From Caldicoprobacter algeriensis (GTDB lineage: Bacteria; Bacillota; Clostridia; Caldicoprobacterales; Caldicoprobacteraceae): a DNA stretch of 64,000 nt. How positions within the stretch are numbered: the stretch's first letter is position 1; each line of letters starts with the position of its first letter. This document shows positions 52,538 to 64,000 of this stretch, one piece after another. Made by a program: the position numbers and the translations under genes. The stretch covers positions 62,001-126,000 of the forward strand of contig NZ_JAHUQD010000001.1 of assembly GCF_023838525.1 (NCBI RefSeq), written 5' to 3'. The notes beneath the pieces are model-generated. The model was not told the origin of the DNA. It saw nothing but the letters and a program-made list of their open reading frames with translations, and made no database searches.

Positions 52538-53293
52538 ATGAAGTACCATATTGATACCATTCCTGTATGGGATGCCTACCACCAGGGAGGAGAGTGTCCC
52601 CTGTGCAACCTAGAGAACAGGCTGGAGAAAAGCTATGTAGATTCGTTCCTGGGAGCCTCGGTGATGGAACCAGACACCCGGATAGAGGTCAACAAAACTG
52701 GGTTTTGCCCCCACCACTTCAAATTGCTGTATGATGCTCAAAATCGTTTAGGCCTGGCTTTAATGACTCATACCCATCTCAAAGAGTTTATGGAGAAATT
52801 CGAGCAACGCTGCAATGCGGTTTTAAAGACAAGCAAAGCCAGAAGCGCTTTTGCATTAAGCAGTATAATTCGAGGAAAAAAAGACATGCAGCAGCTCACA
52901 GCCGAATTGGAAGAATGGCTTACAGTGCAACATCATCAATGCATAATCTGTAACCGGATGTCAAATACCATGAACCGCTATGCCTACACCATTCTCTATC
53001 TGTGGGATACGGATAAGGAATTCAAAAAAGCTTTTGAATCTTCAAAAGGTTTTTGCCTTAAACACCTGACATTGACCATAAAAATAGCCAGAGAGACGCT
53101 ACCAGCACACAAGCAAGCTCTCTGGCTGGCCGATGTAATCCCGCTACAGATTAAATCTTTTCATAACCTGGAACAGGAACTGTATCAATTTATAAACAAA
53201 TTTGACTATCGCAATCAGAACAAACCACTGGGAAGCGCAAAGAATTCTCTTCCCCGCACCATACAGAAGCTCACGGGAAAATTTATGGATTAA
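52538..53293 (+). CDS. Cysteine-rich protein, DUF6062 family
   Basis: 251 residues, soluble. Four Cys/His pairs occur in order: GGECPLCNLENR (about 19-23), GFCPHHF (about 56-60), HHQCIICNRMSN (about 132-136) and GFCLKHLTL (about 169-173). This looks like two metal sites, each built from CxxC plus CxxH, repeated twice in the chain, which suggests internal duplication. It matches what I recall of DUF6062. Function unknown. It starts divergently from the SPOR gene, with TGGAGGTT before the ATG. Confidence 0.8.
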   Translation: MKYHIDTIPVWDAYHQGGECPLCNLENRLEKSYVDSFLGASVMEPDTRIEVNKTGFCPHHFKLLYDAQNRLGLALMTHTHLKEFMEKFEQRCNAVLKTSKARSAFALSSIIRGKKDMQQLTAELEEWLTVQHHQCIICNRMSNTMNRYAYTILYLWDTDKEFKKAFESSKGFCLKHLTLTIKIARETLPAHKQALWLADVIPLQIKSFHNLEQELYQFINKFDYRNQNKPLGSAKNSLPRTIQKLTGKFMD

Positions 53294-53318
53294 GATGGAT
53301 GGCTTATAAATAGAATAC

Positions 53319-53771
53319 CTACTCTTCCTCGTACTTCTCTAGGCTTACCCCAACCGCAGTCAGTATATGCGTCGCCAGCTCGTCAGGATAAGGGTATTTG
53401 TACACCACCCTCTTTATGCCGCTGTTGATAATGAGCTTGGCGCATATGACACAGGGTTGGTGGGTGCAGTACATGGTGGCCCCGTCAATCGATATCCCCA
53501 TCTTGGCTGCCTGAGCAATGGCGTTTTGTTCGGCGTGGACCGCATAGCAGTACTCCTGATGGGTGCCGGAAGGTATGTTTGCCTTTCTCCTCAGACACTC
53601 TCCCCTCTCAACGCAGCTGGTATAGCCCGACGGGGCACCGTTGTAGCCTGTGGTCAAGATACGCTTATTCTTGACGATGACTGCGCCTATCTTCCTGTTG
53701 GGCTGATAGCAGCTGGACCAGTTGGCAATAAGCTCTGCCAATTCCATAAACCTCTTATCCCATTTATCCAC
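53319..53771 (-). CDS. comEB: dCMP deaminase (ComEB family)
   Basis: 150 residues from a GTG at 53771 (VDKWDKRFMELA), with GAGGAGG 8 nt before it; the frame continues 20 codons further but without signals. Zinc motif HAEQNAIAQAA with catalytic Glu and CTHQPCVICAKLI. Additional GYNGAPSGYTSCVERGECLRRK is typical of dCMP deaminases. Makes dUMP from dCMP for thymidylate synthesis; the ComEB name comes from its place in the competence operon of B. subtilis. Confidence 0.93.
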   Translation of the reverse strand: MDKWDKRFMELAELIANWSSCYQPNRKIGAVIVKNKRILTTGYNGAPSGYTSCVERGECLRRKANIPSGTHQEYCYAVHAEQNAIAQAAKMGISIDGATMYCTHQPCVICAKLIINSGIKRVVYKYPYPDELATHILTAVGVSLEKYEEE

Positions 53772-54034
53772 AAGACCCCTCCTCGAACGCTTCTTAGAAT
53801 ATATTCTACTTATAACCACAGGGTATTGCAACTTTTTTAGAGTGATATCGCCCGTTTTTTGTCAAATTCTGCAGATAAACAGCAGGGGGTATGGTATTTG
53901 TATATACAAACTGTAATGCTTATGAAAAAGTTTAAAATCTATATCTATTTTTAGATATAGCAAGCAAAAAGATGATTTGTTATTTTATTTTTCAAAATCC
54001 AAATTATTTAGCCAAAATTCGTTTACAACAGTAT
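53772..54034. other. Spacer upstream of groES
   Basis: Very AT-rich, about 260 nt between comEB and the groESL promoter. No ORF or structured element is recognised. Confidence 0.3.
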
Positions 54035-54101
54035 TTGCCATCCCCCTGGCTTTTATATAAACTATTTACTGTGATTAGCACTCACCGAGGATGAGTGCTA
54101 A
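54035..54101 (+). promoter_or_regulatory. groESL promoter and CIRCE operator
   Basis: CIRCE is perfect: TTAGCACTC, 9 nt, GAGTGCTAA at 54075-54101, the HrcA repressor binding site. A TTGCCA (54035-54040) with TAAACT or TATAAA 15-17 bp later provides the promoter. HrcA itself is not in the window. Confidence 0.93.
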
Positions 54102-54167
54102 TAGAGTAGAGTACAGATAAGGTACAGATAATTAACACAAAAACATAACTAAAAGGAGGGTAACGGC

Positions 54168-56098
<1,931 letters not shown>

Positions 56099-56100
56099 TG

Positions 56101-56143
56101 AAAAAAGCGGTTGCTTGATAAAAAGCAACCGCTTTTTATTTTC
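56101..56143. terminator. Bidirectional terminator between groL and divIVA-like gene
   Basis: AAGCGGTTGCTT pairs with AAGCAACCGCTT, flanked by A6 and T5 with a further T-rich stretch. It overlaps the stop of the convergent DivIVA-like gene. Confidence 0.88.
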
Positions 56144-56657
56144 ATGATACGCTCAGCAGGCCAGAATCCTCATCTTCCCTTTCTTTAGCGCAGTCAATGC
56201 AGTCTCCTTCTGCAAAAATGGAATCGCTCAATTCTTTGGATTTGAGGTAATTGATCTCGGAATAAAAGTTTTCCATGAGAGTGCATACCATGTGTTCAAA
56301 CTCCAATAGCTGACGCCGTATCTCCTTACACCTTGCTTTCCACTTATTCTTCTCCATCTCCAGCTGGTACATCTCGGCTGCAATTTTTTGACGTCCTTCT
56401 TCTATAATAGCCTGGGCTTTTTGTTCGGCCCGGACCAATGCTTTTGAAATATAAGCCTCCCTCTCAGAAAATTCCTCCAATTTCTTTTCCAGTTCCTTAA
56501 TCTGCGACTTTATCCTATTGTTTTCCTCCACAAGCTCCAGCATCCGTTCCTTTTTCTTAGAAAGCTCTTCCTCATAATCTCTGCGCATATCAGAAAGATA
56601 TTGTTCAACTTGGCGCCTGTTGTATCCCAGTATGGCAATGCTAAACGTCTTCTTCAT
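56142..56657 (-). CDS. DivIVA-like coiled-coil protein
   Basis: 171 residues. The N-terminus FSIAILGYNRRQVEQYLSDMRRDYEE keeps the DivIVA-type RxQVExYL core but lacks the membrane-binding loop seen in the DivIVA at 16004. Two-thirds is coiled coil (about 25-135), and the C-terminal part has a CIDC pair. Paralogue of DivIVA of unknown function; it may be a GpsB- or SepIVA-like scaffold. Confidence 0.75.
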   Translation of the reverse strand: MKKTFSIAILGYNRRQVEQYLSDMRRDYEEELSKKKERMLELVEENNRIKSQIKELEKKLEEFSEREAYISKALVRAEQKAQAIIEEGRQKIAAEMYQLEMEKNKWKARCKEIRRQLLEFEHMVCTLMENFYSEINYLKSKELSDSIFAEGDCIDCAKEREDEDSGLLSVS

Positions 56658-56748
56658 TTGTTCTAACCCCCCTCATAAATAATATACAACAATTGTCCTG
56701 TAAATTTTGTAAATTTGTGGGGTCGAATGACATCTTTTTATATCGAGA

Positions 56749-56807
56749 ATATCTGATCTATGAAAGACATTGCCACCATATCTGATCTATGAAAGACATT
56801 GCCACCA
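56749..56807. repeat. 29-bp tandem duplication
   Basis: ATCTGATCTATGAAAGACAT and the following 9 bases occur twice back to back (period 29) at 56751-56779 and 56780-56808, with a single difference at the last base. Upstream of the MerR-type promoter; cause unknown. Confidence 0.85.
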
Positions 56808-56860
56808 CTGAAAGTATTAGGTTAATTTATCCCAGCCTAAAGGTTCCTTCAATAAAGGTA

Positions 56861-56891
56861 TTGACTTAGAGTTAACTCCAGCATGTATATT
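56861..56891 (+). promoter_or_regulatory. MerR-type promoter of the aldo/keto reductase island
   Basis: TTGACT (56861-56866), 19-bp spacer holding the dyad GAGTTAACTC, and TATATT (56886-56891). The long 19-bp spacer with a centred dyad is the mark of MerR-activated promoters. The same layout precedes the merR gene at 62567. Confidence 0.75.
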
Positions 56892-56912
56892 CTAATTGTA
56901 AATAAAAAATAG

Positions 56913-57920
<1,008 letters not shown>

Positions 57921-58040
57921 ATCCCCTAAAAGTAGGTAGCAATGTTGCTGCGTTATAGTGTTTTTTACTTCAAAGCATCCTAGCTGAGGATATGAAACAG
58001 TAGTCATTTGAATTCTAAAATTAATAATGGAGGTAGGACT

Positions 58041-59183
58041 ATGCAATACAGAGATTTTGGAAAAACAGGTGTGAAAACTTCCCTTCTGGGATTTGGTGCT
58101 ATGAGGCTTCCTATCATAGAGGAAAATCCGTCTCAAATTGATGAAAAAAAGGCAATAGAGATGATTAGATATGCCATCGAACATGGTGTAAATTATGTTG
58201 ACACCGCATATCCATATCACATGGGAAATAGCGAAAAAATAGTCGGGAAGGCTTTAAGAGATGGATATAGAGAAAAAGTCTTCCTTGCAACCAAATCTCC
58301 TGTATGGCAAGTTGAAAAACACGAAGATTTTAATAGATTTTTGGATGAACAATTAGAAAAACTCCAAACTGACTATGTGGATATGTACCTAATGCACGCT
58401 CTCAACAAAGAAAGATGGGAAAAAATAAAAGCTTTGAGGTTCTCAGAGTTTTTTGAGAGAGCAAAAATGCAAGGGAAAATTAGATTTGCTGGTTTTTCAT
58501 TCCATGACAAATATCCTGTTTTTAAAGAGATAGTTGATGGCTATGATGGATGGGATTTTTGCCAAATCCAATTAAACTACGTGGATGTTAACTATCAGGC
58601 AGGTTTGAGAGGGTTAAAGTACGCTGCTTCCAAGGAACTTGCAGTAGTAATAATGGAGCCGTTGAAAGGCGGAAAATTAGTAAGGCTTCCACAGAGACCG
58701 AAGGACATTCTTCAAAGCAATGGGAGAAATTGGTCTGAGGTGGAATGGAGCTTCAGATGGCTTGGAAATTTTCCAGAGGTTTCTGTTATACTAAGTGGAA
58801 TGAGCACTTTGGAACAAGTGAAAGAGAATGTTGAAATTATAAAGAATGTAACTCCAAATAACTTGACCGAAGTAGACCTTAAACTGATAGAAGAAGTGAA
58901 GAAAACCTTAGAATCATTTGCAGTAATAAATTGTACAGCATGCGGCTACTGCATGCCGTGTCCAAGCGGTGTGGATATTCCTGAAAATTTCAGGTTATAC
59001 AATGAAGCTGTTATGTTTGGCGATTGGACAGGTGGAAGATCTACATACAGATGGTTTATGGGGCAGAAAATATCTGCGTCTTTCTGCAAGGAGTGTGGAG
59101 CGTGTCTTGGTAAATGTCCTCAAAAATTAGATATTCCATCTCTTCTTAAAAGAGTTAACATGGAACTAACAGAGGCAAAATGA
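58041..59183 (+). CDS. Aldo/keto reductase with C-terminal dicluster ferredoxin domain
   Basis: 380 residues. AKR barrel (about 1-285; FGAMRLP, DTAYPYHMGNSE, FLATKSPVW, MYLMHALNKERW) with an added domain carrying two [4Fe-4S] sites: CTACGYCMPCPSGV and CKECGACLGKCPQ. Start at the ATG at 58041 after GGAGGT. The Fe-S half suggests electrons from ferredoxin rather than NADPH alone. Downstream of the first reductase in the same direction; substrate unknown. Confidence 0.92.
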   Translation: MQYRDFGKTGVKTSLLGFGAMRLPIIEENPSQIDEKKAIEMIRYAIEHGVNYVDTAYPYHMGNSEKIVGKALRDGYREKVFLATKSPVWQVEKHEDFNRFLDEQLEKLQTDYVDMYLMHALNKERWEKIKALRFSEFFERAKMQGKIRFAGFSFHDKYPVFKEIVDGYDGWDFCQIQLNYVDVNYQAGLRGLKYAASKELAVVIMEPLKGGKLVRLPQRPKDILQSNGRNWSEVEWSFRWLGNFPEVSVILSGMSTLEQVKENVEIIKNVTPNNLTEVDLKLIEEVKKTLESFAVINCTACGYCMPCPSGVDIPENFRLYNEAVMFGDWTGGRSTYRWFMGQKISASFCKECGACLGKCPQKLDIPSLLKRVNMELTEAK

Positions 59184-59305
59184 GAAAAATCTTTTTGTTG
59201 CTGCAATATTAAATCAGTTTTATTTGCTTAAGAGAAAAAACTCTTATATAGTATTCATTAATATGCATAAATGCCTCAAAAAGACTTGTGTTGGAAGTGT
59301 TACCC

Positions 59306-60510
59306 ATGATGAAATTTGAATTTTATAATCCAACCCGACTAATCTTTGGTGCAGGTTCATTAGAACAGTTAGGGAAAGTAGTTAGTCAATATGGCAAAAA
59401 AGCGCTGCTCGTCATTGGCGGAGGAAGCGTCAAGAGGAGCGGAGCATTTGACCGAGCGGTATTCAGTCTGAAGGCAGCAGGTGTTTCAGTGGTGGAATTC
59501 TCAGGTGTTGAGCCAAATCCCCGTTTGTCAACTGTAGTGCGTGCTGCAGAACAGGCAAAAAAAGAAGCATGTGATGTGGTCATAGGTATGGGGGGGCGGT
59601 AGCGTCATGGATGCCTCAAAAGTAATTGCAGCATCAGTCCTTTATGAAGGCGATCCTAAGGATATGCTTGTGCGGGCAGGAAAAGCGCCCAGACTTCCAG
59701 AGCGAGCTCTTCCCATTATCACTGTTCCCACCCTGGCGGCAACTGGCTCGGAAATGAACAACGGTGCGGTGATCACAATTGACGATGAAGGAGAAAAGCT
59801 AAAAACATTCGTTAAGGCTGAGGTTCTCTATCCTCGTGTAGCAGTGGTGGATCCTGAACTTACCGTGACAGTGCCCCAAAATCACACAGCTTTTGGGGTT
59901 TGCGACATAATAACCCATGTGACTGAGGGTTATTTCAACGGTATAGACGGGACTCCTCTTCAGGACAGATTTGCCGAAGGGGTAATCCTCACTGTCTTGG
60001 AATGGGGGCCAAAGGCAGTTAGTGATGGAAGTGACCTGGAAGCACGCGCTCAGGTACAGTGGGCGTCGATAGTTGCCTTAAACGGCTGGGTACAGGTTGG
60101 TACAAATTATATAGCACCGGTTCACATGATCGAGCATACGCTTTCCGCACTCTACGATATCCCCCATGGAGCAGGATTAGCAGTTGTGAACCCCGCCTGG
60201 ATGCGCTTTGCTGCAAGATTCCGTCCCGACCGCTTTGCCCAATTTGCTCAGCGCATCTTTTCTTTCGGCAGCAGGTAAAGATAGCTTGAGTCTGGCTATG
60301 GAAGGTATAAATAGGTTTGAAGAGTTTTTGCGTTCCATAGGCTGTCCAACGCGTTTGTCGGAACTTGGCATTGGAGAAATTACCGAGAAAATACTTTCCC
60401 GCTGCGCAGAAGAAACGTTGAAAGTACTTCAAGATGAAGAAGGAAGGCTTCCAGGCCGTCTGCCTTTGAGAAAGGAAGATATTGTAGAGATACTAAGCAT
60501 GGCAACGTAA
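59306..60510 (+). pseudogene. Iron-containing alcohol dehydrogenase, two frameshifts
   Basis: The first part, MMKFEFYNPTRLIFGAGSLEQLG to VVIGMGG, shows the NAD-binding start. A run of seven G at 59590-59596 shifts the frame; the intact gene would read GMGGGSVMDASK. The second part (59600-60278) has the metal-site motifs VTEGYF and HMIEHTLSALYDIPHG, and ends early because of another shift near 60265. The third part (to 60510) reads FLSAAGKDSLSLAMEGI to the normal terminus. Either inactive or, at the homopolymer, a sequencing error. Confidence 0.85.
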
Positions 60511-61398
<888 letters not shown>

Positions 61399-61439
61399 TA
61401 GAAAAACGAAAAAAGTAATCCTAAGAGGAGGGATCCGAA

Positions 61440-61970
61440 TTGGCGTATTCAAGGATTCTTATCGCTTATTTTTCTCGTAGAGGAAATAATTATGTAGGTG
61501 GCAGTATTTTAAACCTGCCGATTGGGAACACGGAAGTAATAGCAAAGAAAATACAGGAATTAACGGGTGGTGATATGTTTGAAATCAAAACAATAAAGCC
61601 ATATCCGGAAGATTATACAGAAACAACAAAAGTAGCACAGGAAGAAAAACGGCAAAATGCCAGACCTGAGCTTGCAGCTAAATTAGATAATATTAATTCT
61701 TATGATGTAATTTTCCTCGGCTATCCCAATTGGTGGGGCACAATGCCGATGGCAGTATTCACGTTTTTAGAGTCCTATGATTTTTCAGGAAAGACCATTG
61801 TTCCATTTTGCACACATGAAGGCAGCAGAATGGGAAGCAGTGAGCGCGACATCAAGAAACTCTGCTCGAATGCAAAGGTGCTACCTGGTTTGGCCATTCG
61901 AGGAAGCAATGTTAACAAAGCAGACACAAGTATTGCAAACTGGCTTGAGAGACTTAATTTGATATCATAG
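61440..61970 (+). CDS. Flavodoxin
   Basis: 176 residues. FMN-phosphate loop reads RILIAYFSRRGNNYVGG (variant of TxSxTGNT), YDVIFLGYPNWWGTMPMAV is the isoalloxazine wall and PFCTHEGSRMGSSERDI the last segment, as in YwqN/WrbA-like long-chain flavodoxins. The start is TTG at 61440, after GGAGGGATCCGAAT. It may donate electrons to the neighbouring Fe-S reductase, but quinone or aldehyde reduction is equally possible. Confidence 0.9.
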   Translation: MAYSRILIAYFSRRGNNYVGGSILNLPIGNTEVIAKKIQELTGGDMFEIKTIKPYPEDYTETTKVAQEEKRQNARPELAAKLDNINSYDVIFLGYPNWWGTMPMAVFTFLESYDFSGKTIVPFCTHEGSRMGSSERDIKKLCSNAKVLPGLAIRGSNVNKADTSIANWLERLNLIS

Positions 61971-61989
61971 GTGAAAGGAGAGATAAAGG

Positions 61990-62430
61990 ATGAACAAAAA
62001 CGAACCAAAAAACATAGACAGCAGAATAATTTTCCCGAAAGGGCAAAAAATTGAAAATGACTATTTTATAGGAACAGTCTGGGTTGAAACATTGGTTTCT
62101 AGCGACAGCATCTTTAATTGTGCAATCTCTAATGTTACTTTTGAGCCGGGTGCAAGGAATAATTGGCATAAACATCCTGGCGGACAGATTTTGCTTATTA
62201 CCGGAGGAAAAGGCTATTATCAGGAGGAAGGCCAGCCTGTACATATAATCAAAGAAGGCGACGTTGTAAAAATCCAACCGGGTGTTAAACATTGGCATGG
62301 AGCGACACAAAATAGTTGGCTTTCTCATATTGCGATTACAACCAATTCTCAAAAGGGTGCAGTTGAATGGATGGAACCTGTTTCTGATGAATATTATTTG
62401 CAGCTTATGGTAGAAGAAAAATATGCATAG
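61990..62430 (+). CDS. Cupin-domain protein
   Basis: 146 residues, a single double-stranded beta-helix. Motif 1 GARNNWHKHPGGQILLITGG and motif 2 PGVKHWHGA offer four potential metal ligands (His59, His61, and the two His of HWH by approximate count). Related proteins occur with carbonyl-stress and AdhR genes. GAAAGGAG precedes the ATG and the flavodoxin gene lies 19 nt upstream. Substrate unknown. Confidence 0.88.
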   Translation: MNKNEPKNIDSRIIFPKGQKIENDYFIGTVWVETLVSSDSIFNCAISNVTFEPGARNNWHKHPGGQILLITGGKGYYQEEGQPVHIIKEGDVVKIQPGVKHWHGATQNSWLSHIAITTNSQKGAVEWMEPVSDEYYLQLMVEEKYA

Positions 62431-62529
62431 CCAAAAAAGTGTACAAAGAAAACAATGTAATTAACCTGTTGAAAAAATGTTTAAAGCAACATAAAATTAT
62501 AATTAGCACAAATTATACTCTATTTCTTT

Positions 62530-62556
62530 AATAGTAGCACAAGTAGTGCTACTATT
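62530..62556. terminator. Perfect hairpin after the cupin gene
   Basis: AATAGTAGCAC and GTGCTACTATT form an 11-bp stem with a 5-nt loop. It is followed by TTAAAC rather than a T-run, and stands 10 bp before the -35 of the merR promoter, so it could be either a terminator or an operator. Confidence 0.5.
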
Positions 62557-62566
62557 TAAACAACCC

Positions 62567-62597
62567 TTGACTTGGAGTTAGCTCCAGGTTCTAAATA
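62567..62597 (+). promoter_or_regulatory. MerR-type promoter of the regulator gene
   Basis: TTGACT (62567-62572), 19-bp spacer with GGAGTTAGCTCC, TAAATA (62592-62597). The same -35, dyad and spacing occur at 56861, implying autoregulation and a common regulator. Confidence 0.75.
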
Positions 62598-62623
62598 GTA
62601 TTGAAGATTGGAGGTAAAACCAC

Positions 62624-63016
62624 ATGACGATTACAGAAGTAAGCAAAAAATTTGGCCTTTCGCCAGATACACTCCGCTACTATGAGCGCATTGGGCTAAT
62701 CCCCCGGGTAAATCGCAACGAAAGCGGTATCCGCGAATATACAGAGGAAGACTGTAAATGGATTGAATTTATTAAATGTATGCGCAGCGCAGGTGTTCAA
62801 GTTGAAACGCTCATTGAATATGTCACGCTACTCCAGCAAGGTGACACAACTATAGAGGCCAGAAAACAAATCCTTATGGAACAGCGTGATAAACTCATCT
62901 CCCGCATTGAAGAAATGAATAGAGCTTTGGCAAGGTTAAATTTCAAGATTGAACAATATGAAGCTAGGCTTGTTCCGGTAGAAAACAAGTTAAAAAGATT
63001 GGCACACAACATCTAG
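62624..63016 (+). CDS. AdhR-like MerR-family transcriptional regulator
   Basis: 130 residues. MerR winged helix (TITEVSKKFGLSPDTLRYYERIGLIPRVNRNESGIREYTEEDCKWIEFIKCMRSAGV) and a C-terminal antiparallel coiled coil. Cys52 in FIKCMRSAG matches the conserved Cys of B. subtilis AdhR, which senses formaldehyde and methylglyoxal. It ends the reductase island and should activate the promoters at 56861 and 62567. GGAGGT precedes the ATG. Confidence 0.92.
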   Translation: MTITEVSKKFGLSPDTLRYYERIGLIPRVNRNESGIREYTEEDCKWIEFIKCMRSAGVQVETLIEYVTLLQQGDTTIEARKQILMEQRDKLISRIEEMNRALARLNFKIEQYEARLVPVENKLKRLAHNI

Positions 63017-63173
63017 TCTATGAAAAGACGAGCTGTCGTGTGATGAGCTCAAGCAGAGCGTACGAGTAGGTTCAAGGAAACCATTATGGTTCAATAACAG
63101 CGAGACCAATTTTTACGTTTAAAAAGTTAATATCAGATTTATCCTCTCGACTATTCAAATTAAGCTGTAGCCA
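63017..63173. other. Spacer after merR without recognised features
   Basis: About 157 nt; palindromic runs (GAGCTGTC...GATGAGCTC) but no ORF or terminator. May be the deleted downstream part of the IS66-like element. Confidence 0.3.
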
Positions 63174-63344
63174 CTATATTGTGTTATTGGCTTGTTCTTC
63201 TTTCATGGATTCTTTCTTCAGCCAGTAATACAACTGCCTTATGCTTATGTTGTGCTGTTTACAGAATGCCTTTTTACTTAAACCGCTAACCTTATATGCT
63301 TCAATCCTAGCTTTCCACTGCTGCTTACGCTCTTTGTGTGTCAT
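63174..63344 (-). CDS. IS66-type TnpA-like accessory protein
   Basis: 56 residues. MTHKERKQQWKARIEAYKVS, GLSKKAFCKQHNISIRQLYYWLKKES: the short HTH protein encoded first in IS66-family elements. AGGAGGGG precedes the ATG. The tnpB and tnpC genes that should follow are absent, so this is a stub. Confidence 0.78.
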   Translation of the reverse strand: MTHKERKQQWKARIEAYKVSGLSKKAFCKQHNISIRQLYYWLKKESMKEEQANNTI

Positions 63345-63428
63345 AGATAACCCCTCCTTGACTTCTTTATGGAGGAATTATCTCATATCTGCTTACAAAT
63401 TTTTAGGTGTACTCTATTTGACGTTTAC
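63174..63428 (-). mobile_element. IS66-like element fragment
   Basis: Read on the minus strand the region starts with GTAAACGTCAAATAGAGTACACC (63428 backwards), similar to the GTAAGCG-type IS66 terminal repeat, then the tnpA-like gene. The other end is missing. Confidence 0.5.
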
Positions 63429-64000
63429 CCTTGGTTTCCGGGTTTTAAAAGTTGCTAATGAAAATACTGAAAAAATTAAAAAATTTTTTAAGTCTATGTC
63501 ACAAAAGCCTTCTTTGTTTTGTTATATATAATGGGAAGATGGATCACAGGAGGCGATCCCAATGGCCAACAAGATTCAATATAAGGGGTGAAGCTTAGAA
63601 GCTTAACCCTGAAACATATAAAAATAAAACTCTTGGACTTTTCGAGAGCGTATAAGCAATAAAAAATGAGGAGAATTATCTTGAAGGTGGATTTAATTGT
63701 CCTTTTGGTGTTTATATTCAAATCAAAGAAAATGGAGAAGTAGTGAACGAATTCAGGATAACCGGACCAAGCTATTTAAATGAGGATAAGTATATCGTAC
63801 TCACAACGGATGGTATTAATGTAAACATCCCTGCTTTCATAGGTACACAACTTGAAAGCGAGCTAAAAAAGAATAATTATTCATTGAGTTATAGTAACTA
63901 AGGGTATTATGCAAAAGTCTCTTGTATGTTGTAAAGTCTTTGAATTACGGTTATTAGTTTGCCCAAGTTCAGGTTTATCCACGACTTCGCTCCCACCTTC
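63429..64000. other. Region after the IS66 fragment, mostly unassigned
   Basis: 572 nt. Contains short frames (a 17-codon ATG frame at about 63530, a 26-codon frame at about 63668) and the unstarted frame described next. Probably remnants of a disrupted gene. No RNA gene or terminator recognised. Confidence 0.3.
63656..63901 (+). pseudogene. Unstarted coding fragment
   Basis: Open for 81 codons after a TAA, with no start codon: reads ENYLEGGFNCPFGVYIQIKE, later EFRITGPSYLNEDKYIVLTT and GTQLESELKKNNYSLSYSN. The composition looks like a real beta-rich protein, but the N-terminus is lost or frameshifted. Not recognised. Confidence 0.35.

Overview
The window looks like chromosomal DNA of a low-to-mid GC, anaerobic, saccharolytic member of the Clostridia, probably a thermophile related to the Thermoanaerobacterales/Caldicoprobacter/Mahella type. 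That placement is inferred from gene content: PyrR-attenuated pyrimidine genes, SepF/DivIVA, SigI/RsgI, CIRCE-groESL, an electron-bifurcating-type [FeFe] hydrogenase, and xylose isomerase beside a GH3 glycosidase. No 16S rRNA is present to settle it.

Layout. 1-3553 (+): the 3' part of an SH3-domain protein, then rqcH. 3620-13536 (-): a pyrimidine operon read pyrR-pyrB-pyrC-pyrF-carB-pyrK-pyrD-pyrE, with a clear promoter and two PyrR attenuators but no carA. 13545-19250 (-): rluD, lspA, a TraR/DksA-type zinc protein, DUF5665, divIVA, yggT, sepF, yggS and an HlyD-like protein. 19361-21464 (-): a partner-switching sigma module (STAS, degenerate RsbW-like, sigma factor, canonical GHKL). 21500-22235 (+): seven tRNA genes between a good promoter and a terminator. 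22239-23317: remnants of three insertion sequences, the last running into the 3' end of cbiO. 23274-26174 (-): cbiMN-cbiQ-cbiO metal uptake genes behind a leader with a terminator hairpin. 26551-32935 (-): a beta-CASP metallo-hydrolase, a broken heptad-repeat protein gene, an MMPL transporter and a TetR regulator with a promoter/operator. 33000-36347: sigI-rsgI and a divergent secreted DUF5667 protein. 36440-37022: a deleted IS256-type element. 37057-38270 (-): DUF2089 plus two SHOCT-like proteins. 38641-42548 (-): GH3 glycosidase and xylA.

42638-52412 (-) is the most interesting stretch. A sensory-type (group D-like) [FeFe] hydrogenase is packed with a GHKL kinase-like protein, two DRTGG-domain proteins, a PHP phosphoesterase and a SPOR protein. 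It lies directly upstream of hydC-GHKL-hydD-hydB-hydA, the genes of an NAD-linked [FeFe] hydrogenase. I read this as an H2/redox-sensing phospho-signalling unit attached to the enzyme it may control; this is inference.

52538-56657: a DUF6062 protein, dCMP deaminase, CIRCE-groES-groEL, and a second DivIVA-like protein. 56861-63016 (+): a carbonyl-stress island of three aldo/keto reductases, a doubly frameshifted iron alcohol dehydrogenase, a flavodoxin and a cupin, closed by an AdhR-like MerR regulator with Cys52. Two promoters with the same 19-bp-spacer operator head the island and the regulator. 63017-64000: an IS66-type fragment and gene debris.

Coordinates of starts were adjusted by ribosome binding sites where they clearly favoured an internal codon. 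All family assignments come from reading the translated sequences; no database search was run.
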